The notes beneath the pieces were generated by a model. It worked only from the letters and a program-made list of their open reading frames with translations. It ran no database searches and was not told the origin of the DNA. A stretch of 64,000 nucleotides of DNA from Calditrichota bacterium (GTDB taxonomy: Bacteria > Calditrichota > Calditrichia > Calditrichales > J004), in assembly GCA_013112635.1 (NCBI GenBank), contig JABFGF010000002.1, positions 434,001-498,000 of the forward strand, written 5' to 3'. This document shows positions 7,691 to 14,865 of the stretch, in pieces. The position numbers and the translations under genes are program-made. How positions within the stretch are numbered: position 1 is the stretch's first letter; the number at the start of each line of letters is the position of its first letter.

Positions 7691-9550
7691 TTATGATTTT
7701 GCTATTGGCAAACGGACAGTGAAAGTTGTTCCCTTGTCAATTTCACTCTCAACCGTAATCCGTCCATTATGATTATCTATTATGCCCCAAATTACCGCCA
7801 GCCCAAGACCAGTACCTTTTTGTCCCTTTGTTGTGAAAAACGGATCAAAAATCTTGGCCAGGTTTTCTTGCGGAATGCCACAACCATTATCTTCTACCCG
7901 TATCTCGATATATTCTTTCTGGCCTTCGTTTTCAATGGATTGCCAGTATTGCCATTCGCACCCTTTTACAGCACAACCTTGCACAAGCCCTTTTCCGGGA
8001 ACTTCAAAGAAGTAAACGGGACCGCCACATTTGGGGCATTTTTCCTTTTTGTCCAGTAAGGATGCATTACACTTAGGACAGGAAAACTCAACCGCTGAAT
8101 TAGTTTTTATTTTTAATCCGTAATGATTGCGGTTTTTTCCATAAATAGGATCAATATTGATATAACCCTCCTTTTCGTTAACCCGAGCCTGCAATCTTAT
8201 CGAGGGCATACTTTTAATTTTTACAGTATGGTCTAGCAGATTATGACCTTTGGGGCATAATGCATTTTTAATTTGAGTGATCCCGTATGGAGGTAAACTG
8301 ATCAGTTTTGCGCTTATTGAAATAAGTCCGTCATTTTTACTAATGGCATGGTTGGCATTTACAATCAGGTTTATTAGAACCTGCTGCATTTGGTTTGCAT
8401 CGATATAAACATCCGGCAGGTTTTCATCATATTTTTTAATCAGTTTTATATGGTTCAGGCTTAACTGGTTTTCCACCACCGTAATTGCACGGTCTACAAT
8501 ATTAGTAATTTGAATATTGTTTTTCTTTGGCACCGATTGCCGTGCAAAATCTAAAAGACCTTTTACGATTTCTCTGCTGCGTTTGGTTTCACGAACTATA
8601 ACTTCCAGATCATCATGAAAATCAGAATTGTTTGCAGTTCGTTTTAACAAAAAACTGGAGTATGTTAAAATTCCCGTCAAAGGATTATTAATCTCATGAG
8701 CAACACCGGCTGCCAACCTTCCAAGCGAGGCCATTTTATCTGATTGAAATAATTGCAGTCGTGCTTCTGCCAGTTTCTTAGTCATATTATTAAAAGAACG
8801 GGCCAAAATTCCAAGCTCATCTGCGCTATTGTTTACCACTATAAAATTCAGGTTTCCGGAGCCTACATTTTTTGTAGCTTCTACTAATTCTCGCACCGGT
8901 TTATCAACCCAGGTGCGTACAAAAAATGAGACGACAATACTTATACAAAGGATTGCTATGCAGGCAAACAAGAGCATCTTTAGTTTTGCGATCTCAATTT
9001 TCTGATCAGTGGATGATAAACTTTCGGTAATATCGATAACACCTAAAACAGCCTGATCGGGTTCATGGGCATGGCAAGGGGCTTCATAGCACGATGGCTC
9101 ATTGTAAATAGGATTAATCGTTCCCATTACCCGGCAGGAATCCGTTGTAAAAATCCTGGTCCGGTCTGCAATGGAAAGTTTCTTGAGTGGCTCGTCTGAT
9201 GCGTGGCAGGTAAAACAGGCTTCCGCTTTCTTATCAACCATTAACCCGATATGGTTCTGATTTGAAGAATAAATCACCTCGCCTTCTTTATTAAAAACGC
9301 GCACTTCAAGAATACTTGGCTGGTTTCCAACTGTATTAATAATTTTATGCAGATGATCGCGATTGTTTAGCAGCATATCGAAACGTGTACTGCTTTTCAC
9401 AGTCTCGCTCAACTGGCTGTTATTATGCTCAATCTCAGCTAACAATATTTCGCTTTGCGATTGGATTGTTACAAAAGCAAAAACACCGATGATTATTGTG
9501 ATTGCTACTCCAACAGCAAAGATTAGTTTTAAGCCAATTTTTACAAACAT
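7691..9550 (-). CDS. Haem-c-containing sensor histidine kinase with zinc-ribbon insert
   Basis: This 619-aa kinase has TM1 (about 6-29), then a periplasmic domain with a CFTCH haem-c motif (C112, C115, H116) and a second site C154-x4-C159-H160. TM2 (about 190-212), a HAMP domain, and a HisKA domain with H285 in VAHEINNPL follow. The ATPase domain carries its N-box at 392-402, DNGCGIP at 554-560 and GTGLGL at 579-584. Unusually, about 125 residues are inserted between N-box and G1-box. The insert contains CPKGH (432-436), CPKC (491-494), CPKC (505-508) and CAVKGC (526-531), a zinc-ribbon-like set. It starts 3 bp after the 13-haem cytochrome gene, so it plausibly senses redox state or a haem ligand in the periplasm for this operon. 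Confidence 0.87.
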   Translation of the reverse strand: MFVKIGLKLIFAVGVAITIIIGVFAFVTIQSQSEILLAEIEHNNSQLSETVKSSTRFDMLLNNRDHLHKIINTVGNQPSILEVRVFNKEGEVIYSSNQNHIGLMVDKKAEACFTCHASDEPLKKLSIADRTRIFTTDSCRVMGTINPIYNEPSCYEAPCHAHEPDQAVLGVIDITESLSSTDQKIEIAKLKMLLFACIAILCISIVVSFFVRTWVDKPVRELVEATKNVGSGNLNFIVVNNSADELGILARSFNNMTKKLAEARLQLFQSDKMASLGRLAAGVAHEINNPLTGILTYSSFLLKRTANNSDFHDDLEVIVRETKRSREIVKGLLDFARQSVPKKNNIQITNIVDRAITVVENQLSLNHIKLIKKYDENLPDVYIDANQMQQVLINLIVNANHAISKNDGLISISAKLISLPPYGITQIKNALCPKGHNLLDHTVKIKSMPSIRLQARVNEKEGYINIDPIYGKNRNHYGLKIKTNSAVEFSCPKCNASLLDKKEKCPKCGGPVYFFEVPGKGLVQGCAVKGCEWQYWQSIENEGQKEYIEIRVEDNGCGIPQENLAKIFDPFFTTKGQKGTGLGLAVIWGIIDNHNGRITVESEIDKGTTFTVRLPIAKS

Positions 9551-9553
9551 GTC

Positions 9554-10651
9554 TCACTCTCTAATTCTTTTCCCGGGTTTCCGGTTTGGGTAAAAGTAAT
9601 CATCATGACACTCATTACATGATGGTTTTTCCTCATAGCGGGAGTCTAAATGGCAATCTATGCAATCGTTATCAATATGGTCCTCGTCAAGTACCAAACC
9701 TGTTACTTTGTGATTAAAGCTTCCATCTTCCCAGTTTTTATGACAAGAAATACAGTCTTTATTTAAATTTGAGAAGGAGTTGTTTTTATGGCAGTTAATG
9801 CAACTTAATTCTTTGTGAAAAGCATTTAGACCCCAACCATGGCGAGCATGATCAAAGGGCTTTTTTTCTTTTGTATCATGGCACTTTTCACAATCATCAT
9901 CTACTTCAGCCTCATGACAATTGATACAATTATCGTGTTCATCATTTTCTACCGATACAGAATCTTTTGTTTTATCATGGCAACGACTGCATGTTTCCCC
10001 CGCATGACAATCAACACATTTAAAACCAAATTTTTCTGTGTGATCATCATGGAAAAATGTTACGACCGGGTAATCTTCTTCATCTGTCTGGTATACTATT
10101 TTTTGGGGAACCACTAACTTTTCATGGCTTTTCCCAATAAACTCGGATTTGCTTTCACTGATATTTCCACGCTTTTCATGGCAAATTGTGCATTTTGTTG
10201 TATGCCCCCATTCACGATGACAATTAAGACATTGCCGGTGATATGCTCCTTTTAAACCGGGTTTACTTATGTCTGATTTTTTTTCTGGTTCATGGCAACT
10301 AACACATGATAGAATTTTTCCAGGCGGATTAAAGTGATGGCAAGATTCACACCCACCGGCCATTGCAGCCATTTCTGCATGAAGCTTATGTGTAAAAACA
10401 GACGGTTCGTATAAATCCATTAAGGTATCAATTACGAACAGTTCTGAAGCTTCATCAGCAGAATGATCCAGTGTAATTCCATCCCTTCGGAAATCCGGGA
10501 AAAGTTTTAAACAAGGATTTTTATGGGTTGGTTCTGAACAGCTGTGGCACTCCCTGCAATTGATATCTGCGAGCGAATGATGTTTGTCCGATCCAGATTG
10601 CGACCAGGAGAATGAAACCAATACTATAAAGAGCCAAATAAATAGTCTCAT
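9554..10651 (-). CDS. Periplasmic 13-haem c-type cytochrome
   Basis: This 365-aa exported protein has a signal peptide (about 1-18, ending WSQS) and 13 CxxCH motifs: CRECH, CESCH, CVSCH, CLNCH, CTICH, CVDCH, CSRCH, CINCH, CEKCH, CINCH, CISCH, CIDCH and CNECH. Many extra His residues could serve as distal ligands. The pattern fits the cytochrome c3 / class III multihaem superfamily and does not match any single-function enzyme. It overlaps the NrfD-like gene by 4 bp. With the ferredoxin and NrfD-like subunits it would form a quinol-linked periplasmic electron-transfer complex of Hmc/Hyb type. The terminal acceptor cannot be read from sequence. Confidence 0.9.
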   Translation of the reverse strand: MRLFIWLFIVLVSFSWSQSGSDKHHSLADINCRECHSCSEPTHKNPCLKLFPDFRRDGITLDHSADEASELFVIDTLMDLYEPSVFTHKLHAEMAAMAGGCESCHHFNPPGKILSCVSCHEPEKKSDISKPGLKGAYHRQCLNCHREWGHTTKCTICHEKRGNISESKSEFIGKSHEKLVVPQKIVYQTDEEDYPVVTFFHDDHTEKFGFKCVDCHAGETCSRCHDKTKDSVSVENDEHDNCINCHEAEVDDDCEKCHDTKEKKPFDHARHGWGLNAFHKELSCINCHKNNSFSNLNKDCISCHKNWEDGSFNHKVTGLVLDEDHIDNDCIDCHLDSRYEEKPSCNECHDDYFYPNRKPGKRIRE

Positions 10652-11892
10652 TTAATTACCCCCTTCAGTGCAAAACGTGTTTTCTTTGTAATTTTCTGAA
10701 CAGGCTGGCTAACAACAGGAAAGATCATAACAATGAGCCTGTATAAGAGAATTTCAAGCGAAATAAAACCCAGGGTTACGGATATTTCACCAATACTTGG
10801 CCAGTAGGATTCTTTCGCATAAAGGGGTGTATAGGCTACAATAAAATTATTAAAGCGATTGATAAAAACACCAAATATCACCAGGTTTGAGGCAACAAAT
10901 ATCCAGAATGGCGACTTAAGGACTTTATCCCACAAGAAAAGACGCAAAGGAAGAATTATGCCAATGAGCACTTCAATAACCCACATGACACTTGCAACAT
11001 TTAATTCATTCAAATAAACATAAGTCTCACGAATTGCCATATCGCCTAACTTAAAAGCGAGATAAATAAACAACATCGGACCAACAAATCTGCCAAGTTT
11101 AGCCAGCACATTTATTTCAGGTTTTAAGCCAAATGATCTTGATGAAATAAGTGATTCCATTATCACCATAGGAAACCCAACAGAAAATGCTGAAATCAAA
11201 TACATTAATGGAGCAATGGGCGACTGCCAAAGCGGATGGATTTTGTCTCCTGCAATCATCATCAACGTACCAATCGATGATTGATGTAAACAGGAAAGGA
11301 CAACACCGAGGATTAGGAAAAAGAAAATCGCTTTATCCATAATCCTGTCCAGCAAACGGAGGAGAGAATCTGTGGCTTTATTAAATATTTTTAAAAAACC
11401 TTTTAAGTGAACTTTCCCAATAAAACGTTCCGTAATAATAGGTAAAAATTCAATATACAAAACCGAAATATAAGCCATCACACAAATACCAACTTCAAAC
11501 AAGACAGAGTTTCCATTCCACATATACAAAGGATGATATATAAAATAATATCTTCCTAAATCGAAAAAGACACCAAGCCCGACAAATGTATAACCAAGCA
11601 TGGCAGTAAGCAGCGCCGGGCGAACTATATCATGAAATTCTTCTTTATGGAAAATATGAACCAACGCTGCTGTGGTGAACCCGCCGGCCGCAAGTGCCAC
11701 ACCAGCTGCCACATCAATTCCTATCCAAATTCCCCACGGGTATTGATTATTAAGGTTGGTTATTGAACCAATCCCAAAGATGAACCTGAGAGCTGCAAAT
11801 ACTAATCCGTTTATCATTAACAAAGTAAGAACGACTACACCTGGTGTAAAAAAACGGGTTTTAATCTGTGTGGCTTTTAAAAAGGCTTCCAT
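10648..11892 (-). CDS. NrfD/HybB-like quinone-interacting membrane subunit
   Basis: This polytopic NrfD/PsrC family protein has about ten transmembrane segments and passes electrons between the quinone pool and a periplasmic ferredoxin subunit. Visible family features include NNQYPWGIWIGIDVAAGVALAAGG in the N-terminal part (described here as two overlapping blocks, NNQYPWGIWIG and AGVALAAGG) and repeated Gly/aromatic membrane helices. The reading frame opens at 11913, but I prefer the ATG at 11892, encoding MEAFLKATQ. It has GGGAG-like purine-rich sequence a few bases upstream and begins just after the ferredoxin stop. Length (414 aa) is close to HybB. No hydrogenase subunits are present, so this is a HybA/HybB-type module used with a multihaem cytochrome. 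Confidence 0.85.
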   Translation of the reverse strand: MEAFLKATQIKTRFFTPGVVVLTLLMINGLVFAALRFIFGIGSITNLNNQYPWGIWIGIDVAAGVALAAGGFTTAALVHIFHKEEFHDIVRPALLTAMLGYTFVGLGVFFDLGRYYFIYHPLYMWNGNSVLFEVGICVMAYISVLYIEFLPIITERFIGKVHLKGFLKIFNKATDSLLRLLDRIMDKAIFFFLILGVVLSCLHQSSIGTLMMIAGDKIHPLWQSPIAPLMYLISAFSVGFPMVIMESLISSRSFGLKPEINVLAKLGRFVGPMLFIYLAFKLGDMAIRETYVYLNELNVASVMWVIEVLIGIILPLRLFLWDKVLKSPFWIFVASNLVIFGVFINRFNNFIVAYTPLYAKESYWPSIGEISVTLGFISLEILLYRLIVMIFPVVSQPVQKITKKTRFALKGVIK

Positions 11893-11893
11893 A

Positions 11894-12793
11894 CTAATCT
11901 CCCGCTCCATCATTGTTTTTATCTTTTCCCAACCACATTATGCCACCCAGCAAAGCAAACAGAGATACAGGCGGAATGAAATATTTGAAGATCCCATGTT
12001 GGAGGGCTTCTGATGCACCCGGTGCCGGTTTACTGGAGCGCACAGGTAATTCCAGATCTTTAAACTCCCTTGATGCCAAATACATCCAGGATGTACCTCC
12101 TGCTTCATTTTCTCCATAAACATGGTTGATATATTTTTCCGGATGGTCTGCAATACGCTTATGAGCCAGTTTTATCAGTTCATATCTTTTCCCATAAGTC
12201 AATGCTTCCACCGGACAAATATCAACACATGCAGGAAGCAGGCCTTCCTTTGTCCGATCAAAACAAAAATCGCATTTCATAATCCGCGGTTGAACTGCTT
12301 TTTCATATTCAAATGCAGGTATTTGAAATGGGCAAGCTACCATACAGTATCGACAACCGATACACTTATCACTATCCCAGACAACCGATCCATTTTCTTG
12401 TTTTGAAAAGGCCCCCACAATACAGGCCGATACACAAGCCGGGTGATCGCAATGCATACATTGTACTTTTACATTAATTGGGAACTCCTCTTCTTTCGGG
12501 TTATCAAACTCGTTCACGACGGTTAATGCATCTACTTCAGGTCTTCTATTTTGCTCAAAAACGGATCGGTCATCGTAATCTGCCTCATCCCCCGATTGAA
12601 TATCATGTGCATTTTTACAAGCAAATTCACAACGCCTGCAACCAATACATGTTGTTGTATCAATCAAAACACCCATCCGGTCATCCGAAATTATATTTTT
12701 TGGGGCGGCAATTGCCTCATTAGTTTTTAAGCCACCGGCAGCAGCTCCGATTAACCCTACCGACTTTAAAAAGTCACGTCGCGATTGTGTCAT
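11894..12793 (-). CDS. Tat-exported four-cluster ferredoxin, HybA-like
   Basis: This 299-aa iron-sulfur subunit has a twin-arginine signal (SRRDFLK, residues 4-10, then a hydrophobic stretch). Four [4Fe-4S] sets are visible: CIGCRRCEFAC, CMHCDHPACVSAC, CIGCRYCMVAC, and CDFC...CVDIC. A C-terminal hydrophobic helix (about 265-290, YFIPPVSLFALLGGIMWLG) would anchor it to the membrane, as in HybA. It faces the periplasm and should wire the NrfD-like subunit to the 13-haem cytochrome. It directly follows the NifX-like gene, with the start one base past that gene's end. Confidence 0.9.
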   Translation of the reverse strand: MTQSRRDFLKSVGLIGAAAGGLKTNEAIAAPKNIISDDRMGVLIDTTTCIGCRRCEFACKNAHDIQSGDEADYDDRSVFEQNRRPEVDALTVVNEFDNPKEEEFPINVKVQCMHCDHPACVSACIVGAFSKQENGSVVWDSDKCIGCRYCMVACPFQIPAFEYEKAVQPRIMKCDFCFDRTKEGLLPACVDICPVEALTYGKRYELIKLAHKRIADHPEKYINHVYGENEAGGTSWMYLASREFKDLELPVRSSKPAPGASEALQHGIFKYFIPPVSLFALLGGIMWLGKDKNNDGAGD

Positions 12794-13141
12794 CTATTCG
12801 TTCTCCTTTTCAGGTTCCCCAGGCATTGAAAAAAGTGCCTTAATATCTTTTCCTTGTAAAACTGCATTCATGATTGGATTTATATCACCACAAATAAAAG
12901 GCGTAACTTTAATACTCTTATTGCGGATATTTTCCAGAATTGCTTTTGTAATCCCACCGCAAATAAACAAGTCAACATTTAATATTTTTAGTAGATCAAT
13001 CCTCTGAAACAGTGTCAGACTTTCAACATTTATTATATCCCTTTCCGGGTTATTGCCTTCGTTTTTGATAACCAAAAGATTAGCGGCTGTATCAAACAAA
13101 GGTGCGACTCGGTTTTGCCAAACCGGGATAGCAATTATCAT
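12794..13141 (-). CDS. NifX/NafY-like iron-molybdenum cofactor-binding family protein
   Basis: This 115-aa protein of the dinitrogenase Fe-Mo cofactor-binding superfamily begins with the typical strand MIIAIPVWQNRVAPLFDTA and carries the central DLFICGGI block. The frame is open to a TTG at 13183, but the start is set at the ATG at 13141. A strong AGGAGG (13149-13154) lies 7 nt upstream of that ATG, and the sigma-54 promoter (13168-13182) overlaps the upstream in-frame codons. It is the first gene of the redox operon. Members outside nitrogenase loci are often of unknown role. Binding of an Fe-S or Mo-containing cluster, or assembly help for the cytochrome/ferredoxin complex, is inference. 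Confidence 0.78.
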   Translation of the reverse strand: MIIAIPVWQNRVAPLFDTAANLLVIKNEGNNPERDIINVESLTLFQRIDLLKILNVDLFICGGITKAILENIRNKSIKVTPFICGDINPIMNAVLQGKDIKALFSMPGEPEKENE

Positions 13142-13148
13142 AGCATAT

Positions 13149-13154
13149 CCTCCT
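13149..13154 (-). promoter_or_regulatory. Shine-Dalgarno fixing the NifX-like start
   Basis: AGGAGG on the minus strand lies 7 nt before the ATG at 13141. It settles the start against the upstream TTG at 13183, which lies inside the promoter. Confidence 0.85.
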
Positions 13155-13167
13155 GCTTGTGCATTAG

Positions 13168-13182
13168 GCAAAAGAAATGCCA
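13168..13182 (-). promoter_or_regulatory. Sigma-54 (-24/-12) promoter of the redox operon
   Basis: The minus strand reads TGGCATTTCTTTTGC, a full match to the sigma-54 pattern TGGCAY-N5-TTGC. Transcription would start about 12 nt downstream, near 13156, just ahead of the ribosome-binding site at 13149-13154. A sigma-54 activator gene ends 150 bp upstream on the same strand. Confidence 0.85.
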
Positions 13183-13263
13183 AAATATTATTCTGCCAAA
13201 TAAATGGTTATAAGTCTTTAAGAATCAATAACTTTGATTTGTAAATAAGAGTAGGGAGACAGA

Positions 13264-13322
13264 GTAGCATGGTGAGTACAAAGCTACTGTACAGGGTAGC
13301 AAGGTAGCGCGAAAGCTACCCT
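13264..13322. promoter_or_regulatory. Inverted GTAGC/GCTAC repeats, candidate activator-binding sites
   Basis: GTAGC (13264-13268) pairs with GCTAC (13283-13287). AGGGTAGC (13293-13300) pairs with GCTACCCT (13315-13322), with an inner GGTAGC/GCTACC palindrome at 13303-13320. The cluster sits about 85-155 bp upstream of the sigma-54 promoter, the usual distance for activator-binding sites. It also lies just past the stop of the activator gene, so the hairpin could instead act as a terminator, but no T-run follows. Confidence 0.5.
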
Positions 13323-13334
13323 ATGGTTTGGGCT

Positions 13335-14705
13335 TTATTTGCTAAATCGCCCATCTTTGGAAGGAAGGCATATATCCAGTTTTTTAATTTTTCGAAAAAG
13401 TGTTGTTTTATGCATGCCTAATTCTTTGGCGGTGGCTAAACGGTTCCAGCAGTTTTTTTCCAGACAATCCAAAATAGTTTTCCGTTCAACATCTTTTACA
13501 GTTGGATTGATGACATCAACGATATGAGTTTGATTAAATTGTTGTGTTAATTCATCAGGCAATTGATCACATTCAATAATATTTTTCCGGCACAATACCA
13601 TGGTTCTTTCAATGATATTTTCCAGCTCGCGAACATTGCCCGGAAAATGATATTTCATCAAAATTTTCAAAACATTTTCAGAAACCATTTCAATATTCTT
13701 GCCCATAATATTATTGTATTTGCCAATAAAATGTTTCACAAGATGAGGTATATCTTCACGTCTATCTCTCAGAGGCGGGATAACTATTCTTATTATATTT
13801 ATCCGGTAATACAAATCGCTGCGGAATAAACCTTGTTCTACCAATTGTGATAAGTTTTTATTAGTCGCAGCAATTACCCGTACATTTGCCCGAACAGGTT
13901 TATTGGATCCTAATGGTTCGTAAACATGATCTTGTAAAACACGCAATAACCGCACTTGAAATGCAGGGGAGACATCACCAATTTCGTCTAGTAAAATTGT
14001 ACTTTCTTCGGCCTGGGCAAAGCGACCTTCTTTGTCATTTTTTGCATCGGTAAAAGCACCGGCTTTATACCCAAATAGTTCCGACTCTAATAATGTATCA
14101 GGCAATGCGCCACAATTTACAGCAACCATCGCTTTGTTTTTTCGGCTACTGAGATTATGAATTACGCTGGCAAAAAGATCTTTCCCTGTGCCGCTTTCTC
14201 CTTCAATCAGCACAGTACTGTCACTCTCAGCAATCTGAGGCAAAATATCAAAGATTCGATTCATCTCTTTATTTTTACTAACTATATCCGCGTAAGAATA
14301 ACTGCCCTCAAGTTTCTTACGCAGATCAATTACAGCACTTTGATCCCTAAAGGTTTCAACACCACCAATAATCTTGCCTTGTTTGTCTTTTAATAATGCA
14401 GTTGATATACTTATAGGAATCTGTATTCCATCGGAATTGACGATGAATATTTTTTTAGAAACAATTGCTTTGCCGGTTTTCATTGTAGAGCTAAGCAAAC
14501 AGTTTTTCTCACAGACATTTGTGCGGAAAACATCATAACAAAATTCATTTATTGCTTTTTCCCTTGCTACACCTGTTATCTTCTCAGCCGCTTTATTAAA
14601 AGACGTAATTCGCATATCGCCGGTGGTAGTAAAAACACCGTCTGTTATATTATCCAGAATAATTTTTGTAAAATCTTTTGAGGTTTGGGGTTCCTTGCCA
14701 CTCAT
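13335..14705 (-). CDS. PAS-containing sigma-54-dependent activator (NtrC family)
   Basis: This is a bacterial enhancer-binding protein of 456 aa from the chosen start. An N-terminal PAS domain (about 10-125) contains a Cys cluster (C78 aside, CEKNC around 65-69) that may bind a redox-active ligand or haem. An AAA+ domain (about 140-370) has Walker A GESGTGKD (169-176) and, in the sigma-54 contact loop, GAFTDA instead of GAFTGA. A Fis-type HTH ends the protein (ATAKELGMHKTTLFRKIKKL). The frame opens at a GTG at 14774, but the ATG at 14705, preceded by AGGAAA, is a better start. It probably activates the sigma-54 promoter at 13168-13182. Confidence 0.88.
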   Translation of the reverse strand: MSGKEPQTSKDFTKIILDNITDGVFTTTGDMRITSFNKAAEKITGVAREKAINEFCYDVFRTNVCEKNCLLSSTMKTGKAIVSKKIFIVNSDGIQIPISISTALLKDKQGKIIGGVETFRDQSAVIDLRKKLEGSYSYADIVSKNKEMNRIFDILPQIAESDSTVLIEGESGTGKDLFASVIHNLSSRKNKAMVAVNCGALPDTLLESELFGYKAGAFTDAKNDKEGRFAQAEESTILLDEIGDVSPAFQVRLLRVLQDHVYEPLGSNKPVRANVRVIAATNKNLSQLVEQGLFRSDLYYRINIIRIVIPPLRDRREDIPHLVKHFIGKYNNIMGKNIEMVSENVLKILMKYHFPGNVRELENIIERTMVLCRKNIIECDQLPDELTQQFNQTHIVDVINPTVKDVERKTILDCLEKNCWNRLATAKELGMHKTTLFRKIKKLDICLPSKDGRFSK

Positions 14706-14766
14706 CGTTAATTTCCTGCAATTGTTCGTTGTTATTCGCACCTTTAATTTACAAAAAAAAAGGAGC

Positions 14767-14789
14767 ATAAGCACTAAATGAGTGCTTAT
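14767..14789. promoter_or_regulatory. Perfect 9-bp inverted repeat upstream of the PAS activator gene
   Basis: ATAAGCACT (14767-14775) and AGTGCTTAT (14781-14789) are exact inverted copies around a 5-nt centre. They lie between the HD-GYP gene and the activator, about 60 bp upstream of the activator start. It may be an operator, or a terminator for the HD-GYP gene, since a T-run follows a few bases later on the minus strand. Confidence 0.5.
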
Positions 14790-14865
14790 ATATGTAACTG
14801 AAAAATTGCAAAATTAGATTTGGCAGGGTGAGAAAAATGTGGTTGGATCAAACAAAAAAACAGAA

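Noticed and set aside
10648-12793. Considered a nickel hydrogenase (Hyb) operon
   Set aside because: Only HybA- and HybB-like subunits are present. Neither large nor small hydrogenase subunits nor maturation genes occur in the window.
13264-13322. Repeated GTAGC units considered as a CRISPR or tandem array
   Set aside because: Only two inverted pairs with no regular repeat-spacer spacing and no cas genes.
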